Source: Rhizoclosmatium globosum (lineage: Eukaryota; Chytridiomycota; Chytridiomycetes; Chytridiales; Chytriomycetaceae). Taken from it: 64,000 nucleotides of DNA. Positions 34,640-45,684 of the stretch are shown here, one piece after another. The DNA is taken from the NCBI GenBank assembly GCA_002104985.1, contig MCGO01000131.1:45844-109843 (forward strand). The letters run 5' to 3'. Position numbers and translations under genes: made by a program. How positions within the stretch are numbered: the first letter of the stretch is position 1; each line of letters opens with the position of its first letter. The notes under the pieces are model-generated. The model had not been told where the DNA came from. It ran no database searches and saw nothing but the letters and a program-made list of their open reading frames with translations.

Positions 34640-35482
34640 TCATCCATTCATCAACTTCTTATACCCTTTAATCTTGATAAACTCTTCATTCGTGATTCCA
34701 TATTTCGACGAGAGTTGCTGATGATCCGAATTCATGACTTCATCGATACCGCCTTTGACGTTGAGCAAGTTTGGAATCTGGAGATGGAGTGCAAGACTTT
34801 CGAGACTCATTCGTCGTTGAAGGTTTGGTGTGCCCTGTGTTGACTCTGGAATAGAGGGGGCAGCAGCAGATTTGTGTTGGGGGTTGTAAGGCGGTTGCGG
34901 GGCATAAGGAGGATGTTGCTGTTGTGCCGCTTGAGCGTATGTTGGGTAAGGCGGCGGTTGTAGTGGAGGTGCTTGAATGAAAACCATTGTGGCGTTTGGA
35001 TGGACATTGACGCGTCGAATGGATCCGTTGAGAATGATTTTGCTTGTTCGGATGTGAACGAGACCAATCATGATCCAAATTATTCCGACGGGGATGAGAA
35101 AAAATAGGTACATGTTGCAGGTGTTTGAGCAGTAACTGTAGTTTGTGTCGTAGGAATATAGTTTATAGTAGGTTCCGGACGCGTCGTAATATGAATATGA
35201 ATATGTCGAGTATATATTTGTTGCGTTGAGGTTTCTTAGGCAGGTGGGGACGCAGAGGTATGATTTGAGCATCCATGATAGACTGCACATTGCAACGCCC
35301 CAGATAAAGAAGCCAAATCCAAGTCCTCTGCCGTAAGACGCTTTGAATATAATATCTTTTGAGTCTGCAAAGCATAAAGCGATGCAGGCGAGGACGGGAG
35401 TAAAGAATAGAGAAGCGAGGAGACCAGCAGACACGAGCCACAAGTCAAACTCTCTTGTCGCAGGATCTTGATTGAGTTGCAT
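34640..35482 (-). CDS. Tandem membrane-protein family, copy 3 (enlarged Tyr/Cys-rich loop)
   Basis: Single exon; start at 35482 (MQLNQDP) chosen by alignment to copy 2, with an alternative in-frame ATG at 35554. Shares FFTPVLACIALCFADSKDII, KASYGRGLGFGFFIWG and the third helix (LFFLIPVGIIWIMIGLV). Between helices 2 and 3 it has an extra loop of about 45 residues rich in Tyr, Ser, Asn and Cys with NAT and NYS sequons, absent from copies 1 and 2. The tail ends in a non-repetitive segment (SLALHLQIPNLLNV... KIKGYKKLMNG) that may be a small helical domain. Its promoter is shared with the acyl-CoA dehydrogenase starting at 35595. Confidence 0.75.
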   Translation of the reverse strand: MQLNQDPATREFDLWLVSAGLLASLFFTPVLACIALCFADSKDIIFKASYGRGLGFGFFIWGVAMCSLSWMLKSYLCVPTCLRNLNATNIYSTYSYSYYDASGTYYKLYSYDTNYSYCSNTCNMYLFFLIPVGIIWIMIGLVHIRTSKIILNGSIRRVNVHPNATMVFIQAPPLQPPPYPTYAQAAQQQHPPYAPQPPYNPQHKSAAAPSIPESTQGTPNLQRRMSLESLALHLQIPNLLNVKGGIDEVMNSDHQQLSSKYGITNEEFIKIKGYKKLMNG

Positions 35483-35594
35483 GTGATTGGCATGGTTGTT
35501 GTTTACTGTTATTGCCTGTACTGGAGTAGCAGTCGTGACGAATATCCGATTCATTTTTCAAGATTCATCCGACAATTTCAGTGATGCAAAAAAG

Positions 35595-37078
35595 ATGTCA
35601 GAATCAGTCTTCCTTTCGCTGAGCCCCAAAGTGCAGTCGCTGTACAAGGCGCTTACAGCCTTTGTCGAGTACGAATGCATCCCCGCTGAGAAGGTGTACC
35701 ACAACCAGCTGGGCGCCCTGGGCCACGCGGATCGATGGACACGAGTACCAGCGATCCTGGAGGAGCTCAAGACAAGGGCCAAGGCACTCGGGCTCTGGAA
35801 CCTCTTTCTCCCGCCGGTTTACGGGTCGCTGTCGCCGGGCTTCACGAATCTGGAGTACGCGGTTCTGTGCGAGGTGATGGGCCGCTCGTTCATTGCGCCG
35901 GAAGCCTGCAACTGCGGCGCACCAGATACCGGAAACATGGAAGTGCTGGCGAAGTACGGCTCGGCAGCGCAGAAGGACGCCTGGCTCAAGCCGCTCATGG
36001 CCGGTGTCATTAGATCGGCCTTTGCGATGACTGAGCCCGGCGTGGCGTCGGCCGATGCGACAAACATCGAAACACGCATCGAGAGAGACGAGAAGAACAA
36101 GGAATACGTGATTAATGGGCGCAAGTGGTGGATCAGTGGTGCTGGTGCGTGGTTCCTCTATTTGTCAGCACTGTTCCCCACCCAGGAGCCTCCCTTGCAA
36201 TCACACTCACTCATCTCATTTCTTAAAAATCAGGTGACCCAAGATGCAAAGTCTACTTGCTCATGGGAAAGACGGACTTTGGCGCAAAGAAGCATCTGCA
36301 GCAATCCGTCGTGATTGTTCCATGTGAGCATTATTTAATATTCCCCACCCCACATCATTACCACCAATCAATCCCTATTTCTATTCTAATAATCCTTCCT
36401 CTTCCAAAACCATCAGCCGACACCCCCGGAATCAAAGTCACGCGTCCAATGCTCATCTTTGGTTACGACGATGCCGCCCACGGCCACATGGAAATCACTT
36501 TCACAAACGTCCGTGTCCCCTTTGAAAACATTATCCTCGGTGAAGGCCGTGGCTTCGAAATCGTACAAGGCCGTCTCGGTCCCGGCCGTATCCACCACTG
36601 CATGCGTTCAATCGGTATGGCCGAACGTGCCCTCGAACTCCATGTCCTTCGTACAACGGACCCCTCCCGCAAGACATTCGGGAAACTCATTGCGGACCAC
36701 AACCCAACCCCCATCGCGGAATCCCGTATCGAAATCAACCAGGCGCGTCTTCTTGTCCTCGACGCCGCCGATAAGATTGATAAACTCGGTGCAAAGGCGG
36801 CTCTCAAAGAAATTGGGATGGCGAAAATCATTGTTCCGCAGATGGCTTGTCGTGTCATTGACCGTGCTATTCAGGCTCATGGTGGCGGAGGTGTGTCCCA
36901 GGATTTCCCATTGGCGTACATGTATGCCATGATGCGTACTCTGAGAATTGCGGATGGACCGGATGAGGTTCATATGAGACAGGTGGCGGGGTATGAAATC
37001 AAGAAGCAGACTCAATTGAGAGACTCGTATGCCAAGCAGAAGGAGGCTGAGAATAAGCTTGTTGCTGCCAAGCTCTAG
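35595..37078 (+). CDS. Acyl-CoA dehydrogenase, ACAD10/11-like, with peroxisomal signal
   Basis: FAD enzyme catalysing the first step of fatty acyl-CoA beta-oxidation. Exons 35595-36144, 36234-36323, 36417-37078; 433 aa. Family features: SFIAPEACNCGAPDTGNME, FAMTEPGVASADATNI, YVINGRKWWISGAGDPRCK, VRVPFENIILGEGRGFEI, GRLGPGRIHHCMRSIG, and near the end AIQAHGGGGVSQDFPLA and LRIADGPDEVH, all as in ACAD10/11. The protein ends in Ala-Lys-Leu, a PTS1, so a peroxisomal location is likely and it may act in the same organelle as the CoA ligase at 17.8-19.7 kb. Confidence 0.93.
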
Positions 37079-37233
37079 TTGTCTTTGAATATTATGGATT
37101 TGGTTTTTGGGACGAAGAAACTATGAAATAAAAAGTGGGATATGAGAATTGTGAACTAGTCTCATAGAAAAAATATATAAGAGGTACTGTACTTTATTAT
37201 TCATAGAAAGTATCACTTCTTGGGAACAAAACA

Positions 37234-38432
37234 TCAGATCCATTGAACAACCTTTTCTGCCATAAACCCGGATGAATGTACAACAAATCCATGCTGCACA
37301 TTATCTTTACATAAGATGGCTTCAATTTCCGGAAACTTCACTTTCATATCTTTATAATGACTCTCGTCCGCCCACTGGTCGTTAGGCCCATAATACAAAA
37401 CAAGTTTATCGTGATTGCGTTTGATTGTTTCAAAGTCCAGTTCCAACACTTGCTTCATTTCCCAATCTGCAAGGGTTAAGGTATGTAATCCGGTTTGTTG
37501 AAACAAAAGGTACGTTGTTGTGATTTCTATCGCATAGCTGGTCATCCCCTATTGAATTGTGGTTTTTAACTCGTTTATGTTACTGTAATGCAATGAATAG
37601 ATACCCACCGTGAAATATTCCAAGATTGCGTGCAAGATAACAGGAAACCCCATAAAAAGCAGTCGCATCATCATTACAATGAACGCTACAACATGTCTTA
37701 CACCCCACATTGATATCCATTGCATAACTCTCCCATTCGGAGTCCTTGCAATCTCCTTGATAGCTGGAAACAAGAGTATCGCTTTCTCAATATTTCCCAC
37801 TTGAGAACGGTGTCTGAGAACAGCCAGCGTCATAAAACAACCAATCGAATGGCCACACAAAATAAACCGAGTGTCTTTCGGATACAGAGTCCGAATATGG
37901 TCAAACAGAATCAGTTTATGGTTGATTTGTTGGTCCATCGAAAGAGGACCTGGTGTACCACTGGCATCAAAATAACGGTTCCATGAATGGACTATGGATT
38001 CTTGGTGTGATTCAGAGGCGGAAAAGTCTGCAAGTGAGTGTCCGACGTGTTGAAGGACAATGACGTCGAGATTGAGTGTAGTAGGACGGACTTGATGAGC
38101 GTTGTTGACGATGCTTTCGGCGAAGGGTTTGTAGAATTGGAGGACACCAGGGTTCCCTTTATATTTCAGATGTGGTCAGAATGTTGTTGTTTTTTTTGAG
38201 TGGGGAAACGTTAGGGTACACCTGGTATAATGATCATCACCGTCTTGGAAGGAACGGGGGTTTCTTGGTTTCGGCAGATGAATACTTGGGAGATTGCTTT
38301 GTTGGGTAGCTCCCAGGTCTCCAAACGTCCAGTGGTCTTTTCGTTTTCAAACATGTTTGTTGTATGTTTGTGGCTGTGTTTGTCGATTTTTGCCGAGAGG
38401 TTGAAAGGGATGATCAGCCACTGTAATTTCAT
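37234..38432 (-). CDS. Lipid-droplet-associated h­ydrolase (LDAH) paralog 1
   Basis: Alpha/beta hydrolase of the LDAH family, which sits on lipid droplets. Exons 38432-38222, 38156-37609, 37548-37234; 357 aa with the start set at the first good ATG (MKLQWLII). Features: IIPGNPGVLQFYKPF oxyanion region, GHSIGCFM nucleophile elbow with the catalytic Ser, a hydrophobic hairpin after it, YYGPNDQWAD with the probable catalytic Asp, and NVQHGFVVHSS with the catalytic His. Exon structure is identical to paralog 2 at 40.6-41.8 kb; the two share whole blocks such as LADWEMKQVLELD/LGDWEMKQVLELD. Confidence 0.87.
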
Positions 38433-38635
38433 GTTATTAATTATCCACTGGGTATGCAGAGATTCCAGGGTACACGCAGCACCGAAAGAAACTTTCTCCC
38501 TACAACCCCAATGTATCAAACTCCCTTCCAATACAGCATACGTTCACAGCCAGAAATAATCATCCTCATATATATTTTATTTCTCAATTTCTTTTATTCA
38601 AAACGAGTGCAAGGCAAATAAAAAGCACTTGTAAG

Positions 38636-40566
38636 TTAATTGCGACCTCGTCCACCACGTCCGCCTCTGCCACCGCCACCACCTCGTGAACTTCCACCAC
38701 GTCCCCCACGACTACCGCCACGACCGCCACCACCTCCACCACCAACCCCATCAGCACGCGGCTTCTTGAACAACCGGTTTTGAGCACTCTCTTCATCATC
38801 CTGATCCTTACTCCTTCCAAAACTATCACTAACAATCTCTCTCTGCCTACGCCCATTCGCCCCGCGATCCCGCGTCTGTTCCTCCTTCATCTGCATATGC
38901 GCGAACCGCGCCGCCTCCGAAACCCGCTCCTGCAGCAACAGCACACTCGCCTTCTCCGTTCCAAGCGGATACTCATCCAGCTTCTTTTGCAAGGCGTGTT
39001 CGATCCGTTGGTATGGTTCAATGTCGTATTGTGTGACGAGTGTGACGGACTTTCCGCTTCGTCCTGCGCGCGCGGTTCTGCCGACACGGTGGATGTAGTC
39101 TTTGCTGCTTTGGGGGACGTCGTAGTTGATGACGACGTCGACGCCGGGGATGTCGAGGCCTCGCGAGGCGACGTCGGTTGCGATGAGGATGTTTCGGCCG
39201 CCGCTTTTGAATTTTGTGAGGGCGCCGAGACGTTTTGGTTGCGACATTTGGCCGTGTAGGCATACGGCTTCGAAGCCGAGGTTTCGGAGCATTAGGGTGA
39301 GTTTTTGGGTGCTGTTGCAGGTGAGGGTGAAGACGATTGCGGTTTGGCCGGCGAGTTCGTTCAAGAGATAGACCAAGTAGCATTCCTTGTGTTTGAAGGG
39401 GAAGAAGAGGTAGTATTGAAGCAGGGTTGAGACGGTACTGTATTTGGTGGCAACAGACACTTTGACTGGGTCAGTCAGAGATGCTCTTTGCAGCTTCTCA
39501 ACCTTGGTGGTCATTGTAGCAGAAAAGAGGAACGTGTTACGCTCCCGAGGAATAACCTTGAGAACCTTTTCGATTTCAGCTCTGCATTCATTTGGAAATT
39601 TAGAATCATTAACGACCAATTCAAATAAAAAGGACCATACCCGAAATCAAGATCCAACAATCGATCGGCTTCGTCCATAATCAAGTACTTCAAGTTCTTC
39701 AAATTAAATCCTTTGGTATTCTCCAAGTGATCCACCAATCGTCCAGGTGTACACACGATAATGTGTGGTTTCTTGGCCAGCGCAATCGATTGTGACATCA
39801 TGTCCATTCCTCCAACAATGACTGCACATCGCACTCCAATTGTAACTCCGAGAGCTTCAAAGGTTTCAGAAATCTGGAACGCCAGTTCACTGCCATCAAC
39901 AGAAAAGTCAGAACGGACAAACTACTTGATAAATAACTATGAACATACCGAGTTGGAGCCATAACACAGGCAAACAATGCTTGTGGGGCGTTCCACAGGG
40001 CTTGCAGAACTGGAAGCGCGAAAGCAGCAGTTTTACCAGAACCGGTTTGCGCCAAACCAATAATATCGCGGCCTTTCGAAAGACACCCGATATCAGTTTT
40101 TTAAATCCTTCTCTAAGAGTGAGAACACTTACCCTGAACCGCATGAGGAATTGACTTTATTTGAATATCGGAAGGTTTCTTGAATCCGAGCTTCTCACAG
40201 GCTTCGCACAGCTGAGGAATGAGGCCCTACAAGTGCGCATTGTCAGCTTCAGATATCGAGTGTATTTATGGCAGGAAAGCTCACCAACGAAGCAAAAGTA
40301 GCATTTTCATCTTCTGGTTCAATCAAAGCTCTGTCAACATGAATTATTTCCTCCTCGTCGTCGTCGATTGCTGATTTGGTGTTCTTTGCAGCTTTGATCA
40401 TGTGGTGGGAAGGTTCCGAGTCGTCGTTGTTGTCCTCGTCAATGTCGGCATTCTCTTCCTGGTCGCCAAACACATCGGCGTAATCGTCTTCGTCTTCGTC
40501 TTTTTTCTTAATTGGAAGTGCTTTTGGAACGGCGGATGCCTTCACTGTCTTGGTCGTGGGTGACAT
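38636..40566 (-). CDS. RRP3: DEAD-box RNA helicase DDX47/Rrp3
   Basis: Nucleolar ATP-dependent helicase for 18S rRNA maturation. Exons 40566-40285, 40226-40133, 40072-39949, 39889-39641, 39581-38636; 564 aa. An acidic N-terminal segment of about 90 residues precedes the core: Q motif [10 protein letters not shown], motif I AQTGSGKT, Ia PTRELAFQ, GG, Ib TPGRL, II DEAD, III SAT, then [15 protein letters not shown] [13 protein letters not shown] and [25 protein letters not shown] and the [12 protein letters not shown] block identify DDX47/Rrp3. The C-terminus is a Gly/Arg (RGG) tail of about 40 residues. It is sandwiched between the two LDAH paralogs, all on the minus strand. Confidence 0.95.
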
Positions 40567-40626
40567 TCAGTTGCAGGTTGGTTGCTGAATGGAAAAAAAA
40601 AGAAACAAAAGCAGCATTTGTTATTG

Positions 40627-41760
40627 TTAAATCCATTGAACAACCTTCCTGGCCATTTGTTCCGAAGAATGAATCACAAAATCATGCTGCACATTATCCG
40701 TACACAAAATAGCTTGAATATCCGGGAACCTATTCTTCATATCCTTGAAATGACTCTCATCCGCCCATTTATCCTTGGGTCCATAATACAACACCAGTTT
40801 ATCATGATTCCGTTCGACGGTTTCTTCATCCAGCTCCAAGACTTGTTTCATTTCCCAATCTCCGAGTGTTAATGCGTGGAATCCTGGTTGATGATGCAAC
40901 AAGTTCTCGACGGTTGTTTCGAGAGCGGCGCCTGTCATTCCCTAAATCAATTTTTTAGAGAGAGCAAATAACAATAAAGGGGAATATGTGGACTCACGGA
41001 AAAGAGAGCAACGATAGAGTAAAACACGATTGGGAAGAACATGAGAATCGGTCGTAAGATCATCACGATGAATGCAATCGTATGTCGTACGCCCCAAGTC
41101 GCAACCCATTGAATCACTTTCCCGTTTGGCGTGTTTGCGATTTCTTTTATGGTTGGAAAGAGGAGAATGACTTTGACCAAGTTGTCCACATTGGGCCGTT
41201 GTCTGAGCACTGAAAGTGTCATAAAACAGCCGATTGAGTGGCCAGTTAGAATGAAACGTGTATCTTTCGGGTACAGGCTTCGAATGTGATCAAACATGAT
41301 TAATTTGTGGTGAATCTGTTGGTCCAGGGAAAGTGGGCGTGGTTCCTTGGATGGATTGAAGAAAGTGTTCCATGAATTAATAATTGATGGTTTTGATTTG
41401 TCTGAGGCTGCAAAGTCGGGACGGGAGTGGCCCACGTGTTGAAGGGCAATGACATCGAGGTTTAGGGTTGGATTGATTCGGTGGGCGTTGTTGAAGACGC
41501 TTTCGGCGAAGTGTTCGTAGTATTCGAGGACGCCTGGGTTTCCTGAGAAGGTGGGCGAGTGGGTGTGAGTGCGATGTAGTTACTAGTAAGGTTATTGTGT
41601 GTACTGTAGTAAGTAAGGTACCTGGTATCACAATGAAGACTGTCTTGGGCCCAACTGCCTTTGCTTTAGTCGAATGGTCTCGGCAGATGAATACTCGGGA
41701 GTAGGCTCCGTTGGGAAGCTGCCATATCTCAAACTGGCCGTTCTTTCGAATTTGACACAT
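40627..41760 (-). CDS. Lipid-droplet-associated hydrolase (LDAH) paralog 2
   Basis: Exons 41760-41622, 41542-40998, 40941-40627; 332 aa. Same three-exon plan and phases as paralog 1. Catalytic features: VIPGNPGVLEYYEHF, TGHSIGCFM with the nucleophile Ser, YYGPKDKWAD with the Asp, and NVQHDFVIHSSE with the His. It lacks the longer N-terminus of paralog 1 (starts MCQIRKNG); an upstream exon is possible because a plausible acceptor lies just before the ATG. The intron-1 sequence differs completely from paralog 1, so the duplication is not very recent. Confidence 0.87.
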
Positions 41761-41805
41761 TTTCTTTCCACTTGATGTCTGAATAATTTATTATTGGTAA
41801 TGTCA

Positions 41806-43719
41806 TCAGAGTTTATCCAAGTTTGCTCGGTCTAATGGACTATCCCTTCCTCCATGATGTGATGGTGACTCTTCCCCTCGATGTCCAAATATTGACACCC
41901 ATGCTGCAGCGAAGGGTCCAGCCAGCATAATTGCTGATACCATACAAGCAAACACGATCCGCGAGTATTCATCGGATTCCGTATGTTGTAAATGGTACTG
42001 ATGCACAAGCTCCATTGTCGTAGTTGATAACGCCGCCTTATGAAAGAGTTAGTTATTCTCACGGACATCTTACAGCTCAAGGGGAAAAACACACATACCT
42101 GAACACTCCCCTTCCCCGCCCACAACCCACAAGTAAATATCTGCTCGTCAATCGAAAACGATGCAGCTTGTGCAGTGAAAAAGTTGATTGTCATGCGAAC
42201 GCAGATACTGATGAATACACAGAGCATAGAGAGTGCGAGGACGATGGGTCTTATTTCAATGAAACAGACGGACGCTCCAATGAGTGGGAAGAGGAAAGGC
42301 TCTGCGAGGTTCCATATCATTTTCAGGCTATTGTTCGTTGTCGTTAGGCGAGGAGGAAAGAAAATAACACTATGAGCATAAGACATACCGCTTATTTGAT
42401 GCATCCATCTGATCCTTCTCCCACCCATTCCCAATCACAGCCCAACAAACAACAACAAGACTCGACGCAGCTCCCGGGAACCCGTTCGTCTTGAGAACCA
42501 TCATCCCAAATGTCGTGATGGAAAAGACAATCATGGTTGCTACAGACTCTGCGACGCGTTTTGAACGTGCGAGGAATACACTGAGGACTCCGAGGACGAG
42601 GCCGCCGCCAACACCCAGGAGGAGCTCTTCAGCTGCTCGCGTGTACCATGATATATGCTCTATTGTGGGGATGGACGGGTCTGGGTGTTCGTATTCGTGT
42701 GCATGCCCAAAGACTGCTGCTAGTGCGATACCAAAGCCACTGTCCACTCTCATTTTGAGTACCTTACAATTCAAAAGAAGAGGGGGGCTGCTTTTACCTC
42801 GTTGCAATCAAGACATCCAAACCCGTTGCAGCCAACAACGTAGGCGGAATCCGTGACCCCTTCCAACCAGGCCTATCCATCAAATTCAAAAGCAACGGAA
42901 CAACAACACCCGGAGACACAGACGCAACTCCAAACGAAAGCGTGAAACACCATGGAGCAGGTAAATGAAACACAACCCGAACAAGACCCGCCAAAAACGC
43001 TGTCTCACAAAGAACAGGTATAGAGCCAAGTAACACTGTTGGAACCAAGTTTGTCGAAATTACAGTGGCTTGGAGGGATAACCCTGCACGCGCTGTAACG
43101 GCTGAAAGCGCGATTGTCCAGAGCGGGGTTGTCCATGAGTGTGGGAGGGGGAGGATTATTGTGCGGAAAAGGTTTCGGAGGAGGAGGCCTGTTAGGAGCA
43201 TTCCTAGCATGGCGGGTTGGCGGAATCGTTCTGCGAGTCTGCCGCCTAGATTGAAAACGAGAGATAGATTAATAAATCAATTTAAAATGGGTTGATATTA
43301 GGGGGGCTGGTTGTACCTCCTATTCCTGCAGCTACTACTAGTGATAGAGAGAAAAGGAGGTTTATTGCTGGATGTGGGTCAGAGTGGTCGTGGTGGTCTG
43401 GTTTGTGTTCGTGTTTGACAGCATGTTCAACTTGCGTATCTTTGTTTTCGTTTGGATTGATTTGCGGCTTCTTTTCCGGGTCTGCTTTGAAGGCTGGATT
43501 CCGTCGATCGGCAGCTGGTGCAAATGCATCGCTGAAGGGCCGGTTGTTGCTGTCTTTGTTTTTGATTGTTGGATCATCTGCTTTGGCTTGGGGAACTGGT
43601 GCTGGTGCTAAGAGATCTTTGTTTGAAGGTGGTCGAAGAGCTCGTTGGCCAGATACAGTTAATGTGGTGGTGGTGGTAAGAAGGACAAGGACAAGGAGGA
43701 CTTTGCTCTTCGACAACAT
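41806..43719 (-). CDS. SLC9B-type sodium/proton antiporter
   Basis: Cation/proton antiporter of the CPA2-like SLC9B (NHA) group. Exons 43719-43317, 43245-42798, 42748-42389, 42327-42099, 42036-41806; 556 aa. Starts with a signal-like segment, then a His/Asp/Lys-rich hydrophilic region (HEHKPDHHDHSDPHP). The transport domain has about a dozen helices with LLTGLLLRN, ALSAVTARAGLSLQ, SFGVASVSPGVVVPLLLNL and GVGGGLVLGVL. At the ion-binding site the usual Asp-Asp pair of SLC9B (SFDD) reads TGLDVLIAT, keeping only the second Asp. Located probably at the plasma membrane or an endomembrane; ion selectivity cannot be read from sequence. Confidence 0.85.
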
Positions 43720-43978
43720 CACATTCAGTTCGATTGGTTCTTTTCAGCGCCGTCAAAAACAAAGACAAAATAGAACAAGAAATGATTAAGAAGATAAGAA
43801 GAGATAATGCACTTTATAATAACTGCTAAAACAAATATTACACATGGTTCCTATCAAAAAACTCGGCTGGACTATAAATGAAAAACGAAATAGGGAATAA
43901 GGTATAAAAAAGAAGCTCGTTAACATCAACGAAGCAGAATATTACTACAAAATGGAGGGGTGGTGTTGTCAAACAAAA

Positions 43979-45358
43979 CTACACAATGTCCTCCTCAATA
44001 AAGGACTCATTCTCCCACGTGGCCTCTACACGTTCCATCAACACATCCGCTTTAACAATATAGTTATCACTCAGGTTGAGGTATGCCAAGTTTGGCAAAT
44101 GCTGAAGCCCAACAGGAACAGGATCACACAACAAATTCGCCTTCAGGTCCACATACTCCAAATTCGGGAGCTGTGAAAGTCCCACGGGAATCAACCCACT
44201 GAGTTGGTTATTACTCGCGACAATAAACCGTAGATTTTGTAGGTTCGCAATACTGATGGGTAACGGGCCTGACAACAAGTTTGAACCGATATCCAAATGC
44301 ACCAAGTTCACGAGGTTCGCGAGTTCCGTGGGTATCCAACCAGACAACAGGTTCGTGTTCAGGATCAATGATTCCAAGTGAAAGAGTCGTCCAAGTTGGT
44401 ATGGAATCAGTCCTGTCAGACAGTTACTGTTCAGATCCAAGTGTGTCAGTTGCGTGAGTTCTCCAATTGACCATGGAATACATCCACGTAAATGGTTCCC
44501 CGAGATATTCAGCGTCTTGAGAGACGCAAGGGCTCCAATCTGGTATGGTATCTCTCCCGTCAATTCGTTCGCGCCGAGGTTGAGTGTTTCCATGCGCGTA
44601 CAGTTTCCGAGTTCAGGAGGGATAGAGTATCGGAGAGAGTTGCAGGACAGGTCCAAGTGGACGAGGTTTGTGAGGAGGCCGAGTGGTTGAGGGATCGCGC
44701 CGCGGAGGTGTCGTTTTGACCATGCGATCAGGGTGAGTTGGGAGAGTCTGTGTTGGGCGTACACGAGTTGGTATGTCAGAGGGAGTTTGAACCAGAGGCG
44801 GTCAAACTCGTGGCATGAGATTAAGGTTGGAGACGTGAGTTTTGTGTGGATGTTGATGTAGGTTGAAAGGTTTAGAGCGGCAAAGTGTGGATCTGAGAGG
44901 CAGCGGTAGAAGGCGCGGGAGAGACGCAGGCATTTTGTGGCTTCGGTTGGGTGGAGGAGAGCGAATATTTTGTGTACGATTTCTGTTGGTAGTTTGTGTT
45001 GAAGTGGGGAAGATGCAGAGTTAGGGTTGTTGTTGCTGGCAGAGCAGTGGAAGGAGAAGGCGTTCAAGGCTGAGCATATTGTTTCAGGCGAGTTGTGGGT
45101 TTGGACTGGTAGGTGACCAGGGTTGTAGGGCTGGTGAGGAGGCAGAGGTTCGTAAGATTGGGCGAAGGTTGGGCCGGTGGAGCAACCTCGCTCAACTTCA
45201 ACTTCAACTTCAAACAAAGAAGGTGATGGTGGTCCTGGTCCGTGCTTGCTCTGCTGGTGTGCGTACCCCTTAGACAGCCGCCTATGTTGTCTAGTTCCAC
45301 TCCTAGTCTGTCCTAGGCAGTTGTGCATGTGCGTATGTGTGTGGCCGTGCTGGTTCAT
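43979..45358 (-). CDS. F-box protein with plant-type leucine-rich repeats
   Basis: Single exon, 459 aa. A His- and Pro-rich N-terminal region (about 115 residues) precedes an F-box (LPTEIVHKIFALLHPTEATK...LSRAFYRCLSDPHF), then about nine 24-residue LRRs of the form LTGEIPYQIGALASLKTLNI, i.e. the L.G.IP..LG.L..L.L plant-specific type. F-box proteins recruit substrates to SCF ubiquitin ligases, with the LRRs as the likely substrate-binding face. Unlike the LRR gene at 11.2-13.6 kb, the repeat array here has no introns. A tail rich in Glu/Val closes the protein (FIEEDIV). Confidence 0.85.
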   Translation of the reverse strand: MNQHGHTHTHMHNCLGQTRSGTRQHRRLSKGYAHQQSKHGPGPPSPSLFEVEVEVERGCSTGPTFAQSYEPLPPHQPYNPGHLPVQTHNSPETICSALNAFSFHCSASNNNPNSASSPLQHKLPTEIVHKIFALLHPTEATKCLRLSRAFYRCLSDPHFAALNLSTYINIHTKLTSPTLISCHEFDRLWFKLPLTYQLVYAQHRLSQLTLIAWSKRHLRGAIPQPLGLLTNLVHLDLSCNSLRYSIPPELGNCTRMETLNLGANELTGEIPYQIGALASLKTLNISGNHLRGCIPWSIGELTQLTHLDLNSNCLTGLIPYQLGRLFHLESLILNTNLLSGWIPTELANLVNLVHLDIGSNLLSGPLPISIANLQNLRFIVASNNQLSGLIPVGLSQLPNLEYVDLKANLLCDPVPVGLQHLPNLAYLNLSDNYIVKADVLMERVEATWENESFIEEDIV

Positions 45359-45684
45359 TCGCGATCTGTTTCAAAAAAAGTTTTTCTCGGATCTGGTTTC
45401 TTTGTTGTGGCGAATCGAATACTGGCGAGTCCAACTGGAACCTTCGATGCAACTAATGAATTAGTAGTAACAAAAGGAATAAATTCATATATAACATCTG
45501 CTTTTTTGGTATGGACAGATCGTGGTTTCGGTGAGGTTTCCGAAGTGACAATTTAAAAGGCCTTTGTTCGACGCTATCACCTGGAAACACGTGTTTCGGG
45601 AAGACTGACATGTTCCAACAGTACATGGGAGACTGAACTTGAATAGGAAAAAAAAGAGGTTGGGAGCAACTCGAACACACCAGA
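45359..45684. promoter_or_regulatory. Divergent promoter region with palindromic E-box
   Basis: Non-coding 326-bp gap between the start codons of the F-box/LRR gene (-) and the paraoxonase-like gene (+). At 45584-45597 lies a perfect 14-bp palindrome GAAACACGTGTTTC containing the CACGTG E-box bound by bHLH factors. It is 88 bp upstream of the plus-strand ATG. No other gene seen here. Confidence 0.4.
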
